Under the pieces are notes generated by a model, which saw only the letters and a list, made by a program, of their open reading frames with translations, had not been told where the DNA came from and did not search any database. From Rhipidocladum racemiflorum (Eukaryota; Streptophyta; Magnoliopsida; Poales; Poaceae), in contig CM070575.1 of NCBI GenBank assembly GCA_036346355.1, positions 60,331,915 through 60,395,914 of the forward strand: a stretch of 64,000 bases of DNA. Direction: 5' to 3'. Made by a program: the position numbers and the translations under genes. Shown here in pieces: positions 34,074 to 44,737 of the stretch (the stretch's first letter is position 1; every line of letters starts with the position of its first letter).

Positions 34074-34915
34074 ATGCCGCCTTTCACCACTTTTGCCGCT
34101 CAGGCTGGGGGCTTCTGCGAGGAGCTGTCACTGATGCTCTAGGAGTTGGGGTTTCCCCATCGCCCTGAGTATCGCTACCAGTCGGTTCCTGGTCTTGGCC
34201 AGGACTTGTGGTAGGTCCGCTTGCTAGTCTTCGCGAGGAGCCGAGTTCGCGACGAGGACCGGCCGTTCTACTTCACGGCCGGGAGATCGATTCTGGCGTA
34301 TGCGCTTCAGGACACGGCCAGGAAGGCTATCCTCATGTTGGGGCATAGCTACCGCAATCTGCTGGAGGACTCCCCGTACCGTCTGTTTCCCCACTTCCAG
34401 GTTGGGAGGATGTACAGCCAGTTCCGGAGTCTGGAGGAGGAGGCGGACCCGACCGTGGTGCACATGGGGGCCCTCATCCAGGCCCAGGATGAGGCCTACG
34501 TGCGGATGGCCGACGAGATGCAGGATTTGCGTCGAGCTTTGACAGCAGCGAGAGAGGCGAACCATCAGCTCGAGGAGGAGAGGAGGAACACCAGTCGCTT
34601 CCACCATCTGCGCCTGTGCAGGAAGCACAGCCTGTGGCACCACCAGCTCTAGCCCCGGTCTTGGAGGACCCACTGATCCGCGACATCCGGATGGACGCTC
34701 CGCCAGCCAAGCATCATCAGGGCCTGAGGCTTCGTTCTACCGCCCGCAAGTCAGTCCGGCCCTAGTCGCCGTTGGGCGTGTCGTTGAGCTTATTGGCTGC
34801 CCCTGGAGGTGCAGGACCGTCGTCAGCAGCTACGCCTTCCCGCAGCAGGAGCGACGAGGAGGAGGAGGACCCGTCCCCGCGTGTCTACGCGAGTGACGCG
34901 AGCGTTTAGTTGTCT
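34074..34915 (+). pseudogene. Upstream ORF (orf0-like) between primer site and gag
   Basis: An extra reading frame before gag, as described for RIRE3/RIRE8-type rice elements (from memory); function unknown. From ATG 34074 it reads MPPFTTFAAQAGGFCEEL and so on, is interrupted by two TAG codons (34140-34142 and 34212-34214) and continues open to 34652. The 34221-34652 part holds VRDEDRPFYFTAGRS, HSYRNLLEDSPYRLFPHF and a helical, probably coiled-coil segment (QDEAYVRMADEMQDLRRALTAAREANHQLEEERR). A frameshift near 34590-34610 moves the C-terminus to another frame (proline-rich, then a DEEEEDPSPR acidic block) ending at about 34907. Both stop codons can be explained by CAG to TAG transitions. It is about 280 residues in total and separated from gag by 250 bp. 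Confidence 0.7.
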
Positions 34916-35167
34916 AGCCTGGAGGACCTTTATCTTGTTTTGTGTCGAGTAGAACGATGAATAAAAGACTGTTGGATTGTATCGTGCCCGTAGGCATTTG
35001 TGATGCAGCCACCCCCGCAAAACTATTTTGTTTTAATTGAAGTTCAGTTGGTTTTCCCTTTGGTTGTGTGTTTTTGCGGTTGTGCTTGTTGTTGAGGATG
35101 TTGTTTAGTCCCCTGCCTCTTACCTGTGCTTTTCCCTCTTTCCTTGTGCTTGACCGCCTTGTTGCAG

Positions 35168-35742
35168 ATGGAGAATGTTGGCCGTGGTCGTGGCCGTGGA
35201 AGACCAGGAGGCCGCGGTAGAGGCCGTGGACGTGCCCGTGGACCAGTGCACTTTCAGGATGAAGAGTTTGTGGAGCCGCAAGAGCAGCAGGAGGTTGCTG
35301 GACAACTGCCACCCGCCCCTCAGCATGATCCGCCGCCGCCCCCACCGCCAGTTCAACCACCCAATCTGGAACAGATGATGGCGATGCAGATTCAGCTTCT
35401 GCAAGCCCTAGCTCAGAATGTCCTTAACCAACCTCAAGCCGCTGCAGCACAGGCTCAAGCTCAACCGCCCCAATCCAAGTTTGGAGAGTTCATGCGGACG
35501 CGACCCCCGACCTTTGCTGGATCCGGGGACCCGCTGGAGGCGGATGACTGGCTCAAGGAAATTGAGCGAAAACTGCACTTGGCTCAGTGCGATGAGATAG
35601 AGAGCGTGCATTTCGCTTCACATCAGCTTAAAGGTACGACAGCTAACTGGTGGGAGAATTACTGTGCCGCCCAAGCGGACCCTCAGAAAGTTGCGTGGAA
35701 GCCTTCAGGGCTACCCATATCCCAAGGGGCATCATGGAAATG
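35168..35742 (+). pseudogene. gag: gag of element C2, truncated by an LTR junction
   Basis: Starts at ATG 35168 with an arginine/glycine-rich tract (GRGRGRPGGRGRGRGRARG), then a proline run, a Q/A-rich stretch and the capsid core PPTFAGSGDPLEADDWLKEIERKL, VHFASHQLKGTTANWWENY. A +2 shift near 35700 breaks the frame, after which HIPRGIMEMKRR is readable in the next frame. At about 35743-35749 the sequence jumps directly into LTR C (GAGCCTCCTTTGGCC), so zinc knuckle, all of pol and the polypurine tract are gone. The RGG-like N-terminus is absent from the E1 and C1 gag genes. Capsid protein remnant; not functional. Confidence 0.88.
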
Positions 35743-37686
35743 AAGCGTCGTGAGCCTCCTTTGGCCTCTCCCCTTCGTTCATCCACTAGAGCAAGAAAAC
35801 CGGCGCCGGGTTGAAGTTTTTGGTGTTCTTCGTGTTCTTGCTTGTAGATCTCTCTCCGGTGAGCTATTCTTCATGCCACTTGGTTCCTTGTGACCGTGAC
35901 TGAGTCTAGAGTCTAACCCTTCAATCAATTTTAGGATCCCTTACGATTTGGAGACGAATTTCGCATATTTCTCGGTTCGGCCGGAGCTCCGTTCATCGCG
36001 AAATTCATCGCCTTCGGTGAGATTCAACTCGATTCCTTCCTCCTATGTGTTCCTAAGGTTATTATCTACGTGATCCATGCTTTTATTTGGTCCAAATCCA
36101 TGCGAAAACGGGCGAAAAATCACGTTTTTGAACTTTTTCGCGTTCTCTGTTTTTTTGGAATGCACTGTGCATGCTTGGGCTCATGGCCGAGCCGGCCGGC
36201 CAGCCACCCCGCCGGCCGCACCAGAGCCACGCTGCAAGACGCCCGCGCCCGTCGGCTCGCCGCCGCCGCTTGATGACCCTCCCACCGCCGCCGCCGCCCT
36301 AGCCTGGCCGCCCTCCTCAACCCCCAAGCTCCTCCCTAAGCCATGGTGTTGGCCATGGCCAAGCCTAAGCTTGAAGAAGGCTCCACTCAATGACAAAGGG
36401 GGCCCACCTTCCATAGAGTCAAAGTCCAAGTCAAAATTCAGAGCAGTCAACAAAGGCATATTCCAGGGAATATTCCCGATTTTCCAATTTTTCGAAATTC
36501 AAACTTCGGAAGTTCATATCTTCTCCGTCCGAACTCCGTTTGACTCCATTCAAATTTCTAAATTCATCTAAAATCAAGATCTACCTGCCAGTACTATTTT
36601 TTGTAATTTTTAGATTTTATTTATTTTTTGTTATTTATTTATTGCCTCGGTTTGCGCGTAACCGAGGATTCCGACGCGACCGTCGACCCCGCCGCCGGAC
36701 TTCCCGCGTTTCGACGACCTTCCCGCGACAAAAGGCAAGTCTCTTTGACGCATATTGAACCTAAGTTTATAAACATGTTTTAATTGTTTCCCAAACTTGC
36801 ATGCTATATTTAATCGTATGTCAAATATAAGGGCGTAGTTAATCCGAATTGTAAATTCATCCTTTGTGATTGACACCCCTGTCACTTGTAACCCTAGGAC
36901 ATTGTTTATACCATGCTTATGCTTATATGTTATCCTTTGCTACATAGTACGGTAGAATTGCTTAGGACTTTATCGATGAAAACAACCCGTGGGTGGGATT
37001 ACTCAAAGAGAATGATTTCACATGTGATTTGGAAGTTATTATTATGATTTTAGTACTGTTTTCTAAAATAAAAAGAAAAGGAAAATGGTTTGGACTTGGG
37101 CGGATTGGATTGTCGGGTGGGTGCGGATGGAGCACTAGTTGTCTTGTGCAAGTACCGCCCCAAGTCAATTAAGGACCGACGCTTGTGATTGTCCATTCTA
37201 AGCATAACCGTACTACCACATGTCTATAATGGTACGACCTGGCTAACTAATTTGTAGAAACCTAATTTAGACTCACCACTCGGTTGAATGTGAGTGCCGG
37301 ATAGAGGCAATGTTGTTTTTCTCACACGGCGCAAGAGGGGCTTCTGTACTGGGCGGATGGAACCCTAACAGCGGTGAAACCTCAGCGGGTGAGTCGGGTA
37401 AGGTGGATACATTGTAACGGCATTGTCATGATCTCTCTGCCGACACACCAAAGGAAGTGTGTTAATAGCTTGGCATCAAGAGATGATCATGTCTTGTGGG
37501 TAAAGTTGTACACCTCTGCAGAGTTAAAACTATTCGAATAGCCGTGCCTACGGTCAAAGGCAAAGCGAGGAATGCTTTCATATTGGTAGACTTTGATTTT
37601 GGTTTTAAAAACTGAAAAGTGTCTTGTTTTGGGATTCGGGAGTGGTTAGAACTCTCGAATGTTGTTTGGCGGATAGAGCCAACCAG

Positions 37687-40600
37687 TGTAACACCCCAAA
37701 ATTTTTGCTTTTCTTAAATTCATGTGTGATTTGGCACTTTGGTGAATTTTTGGAATTTTCTGGAATTTATTTGGATTTATTTGGAATTTATTTGAATTTA
37801 TTCCATTTTGAAATAATTAAAGAATTTAATTTTGCAAATAAAATTTTGTTGGAAATATTTTATTTGAGTCCAAAATGACCCAAGATATTTTCCATAATTT
37901 TTCTGGAATTTTTCTGAGTCATTTGCTATTTTTAATGAATTAAATGAATTACTGGGAATTATTTTAATTATTAAATCGCTGGAAAATGCGAGTGGGTTTG
38001 TACTCGTTTCATCCGATCGAGCCCGAGTCGACTCGAGTTCGAAGTCCACTCGAGCCACTTGACTCGATCGAACCCACTCTACCGAGCCTTAACCGCTGGA
38101 TCGCTGGATTTAGATCCAACGCCACGATTGAGCCACGCCATCGAACCCGAGCCGATCGAGCGGCCCGGTTCGCGAGTCCGACCTGGACCCAAACTTCGCA
38201 TCGTTGGATCTCGATCCAACGGTGTCGCGCTGCCACGTCACCCTAACCGTCGCCGCCGACTCGCCGGGCCGCGACGAGAGGACCTCAGATTCCGCGTTCA
38301 CTGACGCCGAGGGCCCTATTTATTGGCGCCGCCACCCGTGTCGGGATCGCCGCTTCATTGCGCACCAGTAGCCCTGAACAACGCCGCTCGAGCCGCCGTG
38401 GTTGCGCCGCCAGAGCTCGCCGAGTAGGGAAAAGGAGCCGCCGCGGTTTTAAATCAAATTCGCCGTTGACCCGATTCGAGACCCCCAAGCCAAAGCGCAC
38501 CGTGGGTACCTCTCACTCGCCGGAGCGCGCGCCAACGCTGCCGTCGGCAAGGTCGTCGTCCCCTCGCCGGTGAGCGGCGCCGCCGCAAGCCATCGCCGTG
38601 CGTCGAGCTCCACCACCGTCGGATCTTCATCCAAGGGCCCAGATTGCGCCACGTCATCCCGGTGAGAACCACGTGCGATTCCCAGATTCAATCTCGACCG
38701 CCGGATTTAGATCCAACGGTCCGTATCAAATGCGTTAACCCAAACGCGTGAGACTCAGATCTAATCCGGGCCGTTGAATTTCAAATCAACGGCCGAGATT
38801 GCGCCACTGCCCGGGAAGGCGCGACCGCATGATCGGCCAATCGCCCACGCTACAGCGTGCGTGTGACGCCGACACGCGGGGCCCGTGATGTCGGCGGCCC
38901 GGCCTTAAATCGCACCATGACGCCACGCCGACGCCATGGCGGGCCCGCATGTCGGGCCGGTTGTCCCAGCCCAAGCGCCGACGCCAAGAATGACGCCACA
39001 GTGGGTCCCACCTGCCGGCACCATGGGCCGAGCCCGCCGACGCCGCCAGCGACGCCACCCGAGGCGGACCCACATGTCGGGCCGACACGTGGATTCGTGG
39101 GACCGAGTCCACGGTGGACCCGAGCCGAGTGTGGACCACGCCCATGGATCACCGACGCCGCAGGCCAATCGAGAGGCTGACACGTGTCCTGCCGACGCAA
39201 TAATTAATTTTCGAAAAAGAAAATGATTTATTAATTCGAAATAATGATTTCAGATTTGATTCAAACTTCAAACGCTTATAACTTTTGCGTTTCAACTCCG
39301 ATTTGAGTGATTCAAATTTCTAAATTTGTATAAAATTGAGATCTACCTAAATATGAATTTTATTTAATTTTTGGACTAAAGTTTTTCTCTGTAAAATTAT
39401 TTAATTGATTATTAAAACTTTAAATAATCATAACTTTTGCGTTTTAACTCCAAATTTGACGATTCCAGTTTCTAAAAATTCATAAAATTATGTTCTCTCT
39501 GTTTATGGATTTTATTTGGATGTTTGGACACTTTTTGCCTATTGTTTATTTGTGTATTTGCTATTTGCACGCTTTACGAGTAGACGTTGAAGTGCCGGAA
39601 GGATTCGAAGGAGAAGTATTGACTCAGGATCCAACTCAAGACCAAGAACAAGTACTTTTTGAAGGCAAGTTGTGCTTTGACCATGTTGATCCTATTTTGA
39701 AACTTATTTTGATTTAACCTATTGCATGCTAAGTTCCAATAGAACAATACTTTATTTAAATATGGGGAATTAGATAAGTACCAATTTGCTGTATGACACC
39801 TTGATTATTTAAGTATGTGCCATGACCCCTTGTCACCCTAGTTGTGGTTTACTAGTTGGACATTATTAAATTGCCAACATGGGTTTTAGACCGTTGTAGT
39901 ATCTTGCTTAGACACACTTTCGTGCTTATGACATGATTTTGGACAATCAAATGCTAATGTTGACTTAATGATATAATGAACATGTTATGGAAATGTATCA
40001 TGTGATGTTGATTGCACGATGATCATCGTAATCAACTGGGGTTAGATAAATAGTTTACGAACGGGGCATGAGGAAAGAGTAATCAGGTGGGCCAGTTGTG
40101 GCATTGGGGATGTTGATTTGGTTCTTCGGGTAGTCTTGCCCTGGTCACCCTAAGGACTTCACCTTGCAAGCCTTTGAATTGGGTCTAACGTGCAACCACA
40201 TGTCTGTAATGGGACGGACCTAGTTGACTAAGTTGCTAATAACGTACCTGTGGGACCTTAGGAGGTCAACTACTCCCTTTGTGTAAGTTGTACGGAGCCG
40301 CATCTGGCTGAGGCCAGGTACCCATCGAACGGTTGATTGGCCTAAACTTCGCCTTAGCTAAGGGAAGGGTTAGTGTGCAATAACCGGGGAGGGCCACTTG
40401 TATTGTTAAAGGTTTCCGAAAGACTTTGTTACGGGAACTCGCCTTTGTGGTGTTTGACTGTATCTTGTGGGTAAAGTGCATAACCTCTGCAGAGTGTAGA
40501 ATCTATTCGGATAGCCGTGTTCGCGGTATTGGACATCGCTCGGGAATTACAGTCAAGGGTTAGATTTTCTCAAAAATAACTTGGATTTGAAAGGTTGGGT

Positions 40601-41202
40601 TGGATTAATAGTGATGTTGATGAAAATGTGGATTAAGATGGGAAAGATGTTTATTAAACTCCTTGAAAAGTTATTTATGCTTTACTTGTTTCTACTGCTT
40701 TCGAATCTACTTATGATATTTGTCAAATGCTGTTTTACTGCAAATATACCTTGAGCTACTCCTTTGTACCAAGCCATGCATATAGTATATTAGCCTGCAT
40801 TCTGCATGACTTGTCGAGTACCAAGTACTCACCCTTGCCACAATACAACACTGGCTTGAAGAGGAGACTACACCAGCTTTGGAGGAGGAGCTCCAAGAGG
40901 AACCGTCTACTTAGGGAAGTGAGCCCAGTCAGTTGCCTGTGGTATACTGGATGGCGCCACGAAGTTATTTGATTTTCCGCTGCTATTATTTCTCTCTCGA
41001 ATAAGTTTACTGCATGAGGCATATATTTGTAACTTGACCATAAGGTCGAGTAACCAGTTTGACTATTTAGATAAAGTACTTTATTAGTATCGAGTGGTAT
41101 GATTGTGATATTTACCGATGTTAAGACTGTGTGCACTAGCGTGTTCCTGGACTAGTGCTGAATACACAGAGGGTCCGGATTTGCAAATTCGGGGTCCCGA
41201 CA
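37687..41202 (+). mobile_element. Solo LTR A (3,516 bp) with ACCAG duplication
   Basis: A complete LTR A from TGTAACACCCC to GGGTCCCGACA, flanked by ACCAG (37682-37686 and 41203-41207) inside LTR C. There is no primer site or interior, so it formed by recombination between the two LTRs of an inserted element. It carries the TATA-like box (38317-38324) and the palindrome family (38202-38221, about 38700-38723, about 38769-38793). ORFs at 38857-39226 are chance frames in the GC-rich leader. Confidence 0.95.
38202..38221. repeat. Palindrome CGTTGGATC / GATCCAACG in solo LTR A
   Basis: 9-bp arms, 2-base loop (TC). Followed within 12 bases by TGCCACGTCA. Related but imperfect hairpins are at about 38700 and 38770 with changed inner arms. 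Confidence 0.8.
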
Positions 41203-41714
41203 ACCAGGTGGATGGAACCTGTGTTACACTTGACGGATGGAGTCACATGATTAACCTTGATCTTTTAAAATTTGGTGGATAGAGCCTTTATACTAGTGAT
41301 GGTGGATAGAACCTCACTGCAATATTAAATAATTCAGTTATTAAAAAGAATTGTTAAAAGTTGCTTTGTGAAACTTATTACTTAAGTATGGTTTAATAAA
41401 ATGTGGCTTTGTGCAAATGAACCCTGTTAAGCTTCCTTTGGAAAGCCCCACATGATCATACTTTCCCCGACTTGCAGAGTACCTTTGTCATGGTGTTCAC
41501 TTGTTCTTTCTTTCATTTTCCGCTGCTTTGTCTCCGGTCTTTGGACCGAGTATTGTAATAAGTGGCCATGTGGCCCATACTTGAATATTTATGTTACAAT
41601 TTTTGTTATGTTCAGCAATGAAGTATCATCGCGGATCGTAGTGTACTAGCTACTGATCTGGGACCAGTACGGAAATACACATGAGATTTCGGATAGCCTA
41701 TCCAGGGTCTCACA

Positions 41715-42018
41715 CCCCGTTAACGTTCCGTTGACGTTCCTCCGTTAACGTTCCACCGTTAACGCTCCGTCGTTAACGTTTCGCCATTAACGTTTCGCCA
41801 TTAACATTTCGCTGTTAACGTTTCAACGTTAACGTTCCACCGTTAACATTCCACCGTTAACGTTTCACCGTTAATGTCCCACCGTTAATGTCCCACTGTT
41901 AATGTCCCACCGTTAACGCTCCACCGTTAACGTTCTGTCGTTAACCTTCCACCGTTAATGTTTCCCCATTAACGTTCCGCCGTTAACACTCCATCGTTAA
42001 CGCTTCATCGTTAACGCT
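41715..42018 (+). repeat. GTTAACG minisatellite, long sense copy
   Basis: About 21 units of 14-15 bp (CCGTTAACGTTCCA and variants) between LTR C and LTR B sequence. The right edge (CGTTAACGCTTGGCTCTC) is the mirror of the left edge of the array at 27178, so the array is part of, or an old neighbour of, LTR B. Confidence 0.92.
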
Positions 42019-43957
42019 TGGCTCTCATCGCTTCGTTATCATCGCATGCGTGCATTCATGCAAGAGCCCTAGTGCGATATCCTCATCTTCTCTATCATCA
42101 TGATGTGAGCCTAGCCTCATCATCATATCATCTTCAAAGCCGAATCAAAACCCTAACTTAAGAACGGTTCGATGAACTAAGTTCATCGTGAGCCGCGTTG
42201 TTATCTTTGCAATATTTTCCATTGTTTCAATCGTGGTAAGACACTTGTCTTGTCTTATCCCTGAAAACCTAATCTGCCATTAGTCCAGAAATCGTTCATG
42301 GACTTGGTTGATAGACCATTGGCCATGTGTTATGCCCCTGTGCCCGATCTATCCGTCTCTCTTTTGTTTGACCGTGTCCGTTCGATCAACAAAAGTCAAC
42401 TTTGAGCTCCAGTTTAGTTCATTGCGAACTAACATATATTTATGGACTCGGTCTATAGATCGAGAGCCCATATGTCATTGTCTGCCCAATCAAGATAATA
42501 ACTTCGGAAGAAATATTCTTCGGAATATTATTCTTTCTTTCCCAGTTATTAATCTTTCCCTTTTTGGCGTTTTTCCGAAATTCCGTTCTCTTTTATCTAA
42601 CCTTCGATCTAATCCATTCGAGTTCCCAAATCCTTCCAAGCCGTTGTGCCCAATGCTGTTCGTTCTTAATTTGGAGTTTATTTGATTTGTCTTTTGAGTT
42701 GGTTTGTATTTGCTTCTTCTTTAATCGTTAGACGCGTCGTCCAGAAGTCGCACGAAGGAGCTGAAGACCCAGGGAGTGAAGATCGAAGATCGAGGATCAA
42801 GAATCGAAGATGAAGAGTAAAGGACAGTAAAAATTGCAAGGGCCAGACAAGTTGTTCTTTGATCATGTTGATCCCCTTTTCGAAAATTATGTTGTTTCAA
42901 ATTATTGCATGCTAGTTGGATATAAACTGATTTCCATTAATTTGGGATTAGATATTTAACCTACTTGTTATTGCCACCTTGTCTATAATAGTTGTACGCC
43001 ATGATTCATTTGTCACCCTAGGTTTGTTGATTAATAGTTGGCCTTAAATACTTTGCCGACATGGGTTAGTTAGACTGTTAGTAGCTGCTTAGTCTTGCAA
43101 CGTACCTTTGACATCATTTTGGGAATACAAAAGCTCAATATTGACTAATGGAATATGCAATGTATTTTGGAACGGTGTGACGTGTTGCCGACACGATGAA
43201 GTTGATATATGGAGGTCTTCGTACTTCTTCAAGGATGTTGAGTTGTTGTTGGCATTGTGTTGCGCAATAATCAACTAGGGTGATAAAATGATTTAGACCG
43301 GGGGCAAGTGGCAAGATTATGATCGGGTGGGCCAGATGTGGCACCGGGAAGGTTGATTTGGTTCTTCGGGTAGTCTTGCCCTGGTCACTCTAAGGACTTA
43401 ACCTTGCAAGCCTTTGAACTGAGTCAAACATACAACCACATGTCTGTAGTGGGACGGACCTAGTTGAGTAAGTTACTAATAACTTGCATGTGGTACCTCG
43501 GGGTGTCAACTACATCTTTTGTGTAGCTTGAAGGGGGAGCATACCTGTAACACCCCAAAATTTTGCTTTTCTTAAATTCATGTGTGATTTGGCACTTTGG
43601 TGAATTTTTGGAATTTTCTAGAATTTATTTGGATTTATTTGGAATTTATTTGAATTTATTCCATTTTGAAATAATTAAAGAATTTAATTTTGCAAATAAA
43701 ATTTTGTTGGAAATATTTTATTTAAGTCCCAAATACCCTAAAATTTTTTCCAGAATTTTTATGGTATTTTTATTAGTATTTTGCTATTTTTTATGATTTA
43801 AATTAATTAATTGGAATTATTTTAAATATTAAATCGATGGAAATTAAAATCGGGTCAAGTATCGTTCATCCGACCGAGCCCGAGTCGGACTCGAAGTTCG
43901 AGTCCGACCGAGCCACGTGACTCGACCGAACCAACTCCAAAACCTAATCGATCCCAA

Positions 43958-43979
43958 CCGTTGGATCAAGATCCAACGG
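43958..43979. repeat. Perfect palindrome CCGTTGGATC / GATCCAACGG
   Basis: 10-bp arms, 2-base loop (AA), in the solo LTR A at 43546. It lies about 190 bp upstream of the TATA-like box. Confidence 0.85.
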
Positions 43980-44568
43980 CCAGGATCTTCCCCGCATCGC
44001 TTCGGCCGAATCCAAGACGGATCCGATCAAGGCCCACGCGATCGCGTGGCCGTTGATCGTGCCACGTGGACGGCCGTGCGTCATCGTCCCCCGCCGAGTC
44101 CGAGCCGGACTCCTCCGCCGCCGCCCGTGCGTGATTAGGGTTCCGTCCCCGGCGCTGCATGCCGAGGGCATTTAAATACCGGGTGGTACCAGAGGACCGC
44201 CGTGACCTCACGCACTCTCCGCCCTACCTCACCGAGCCTCACGCCGTAGATCCGCTGGAATCGCTCGCCGAGTCATAGCATCCCTCCGCCGTGGTTTTGC
44301 TTGATTCCGCCGTCCGCCGCCCCTCGCCACCATTGACCCCAGATCCGGAACCCACGGCCAGCGCACTGAAGAGACCCTTCACCTCGCCGGAGCACGCCCC
44401 AAACGCCGTTCGTGTGGTCGCCGTCCTCAGCGCCGGCAGCCACGACTTCGCCGTGAAGCCATCGCCGACCCCGAGCTCCACCAACCGTCCGATCAAGATC
44501 CAAGGGCTCTGATCGCGCCACGTCACCCTCGGTGAGTTCCCCGTTGAAAATCCTAGATCTAATCTCAA

Positions 44569-44737
44569 CCGTTGGATCTAGATCCAACGGCTTAGGTCGT
44601 GCCACGTAGCGGCAACTGCACCAGGCTAGATTGGATCTGGACCGTTAGATCAAGATCCAACGGCTCAGATCAACCCGTGCGCCCAAGCACTTGAGGCCCA
44701 AATCCAATCCTAGCCGTCGGTTTTCAAACCAACGGCT
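44569..44737. repeat. Cluster of three palindromes in solo LTR A
   Basis: 44569-44590 is a perfect 22-bp palindrome (CCGTTGGATC-TA-GATCCAACGG). 44642-44663 has arms CCGTTAGATC / GATCCAACGG with one mismatch. 44712-44737 has arms AGCCGTCGGTTT / AAACCAACGGCT, 12 bp with one G:T-type mismatch. The outer CCGT(T/C)GG arm is shared, while the inner arm changes from GATC to GTTT together with its partner. The first and third are followed by (A/T)CGTGCCACGT. Confidence 0.85.

Larger units (their letters stand above)
35743..41714 (+). mobile_element. LTR C copy (3' LTR of C2), split by a solo LTR A
   Basis: LTR C from its TATA-proximal region (matching 28498 onward) to GGGTCTCACA at 41714, interrupted at 37687-41202. 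The first ~825 bp of the LTR were lost in the same deletion that removed pol. Near-identical to 28498-30939. The interruption site is intact there (GAGCCAACCAGGTGGATGG near 30424-30442). Confidence 0.88.

Noticed and set aside
34224..34710. Minus-strand frame of 149 residues opposite orf0
   Set aside because: Shadow of the GC-rich orf0 coding strand; no domain, and orf0 itself has coiled-coil and motif structure.
38857..39226. Frames of about 100 residues in the solo LTR A on both strands
   Set aside because: Repeats of GCCGACGCC-type leader sequence; not conserved in the other LTR A copies.
42308..42685. 125-residue frame also open antisense at 26509-26862, considered as a conserved host gene
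   Set aside because: Both copies lie in LTR B, so conservation is explained by LTR homology; no domain, biased hydrophobic composition.
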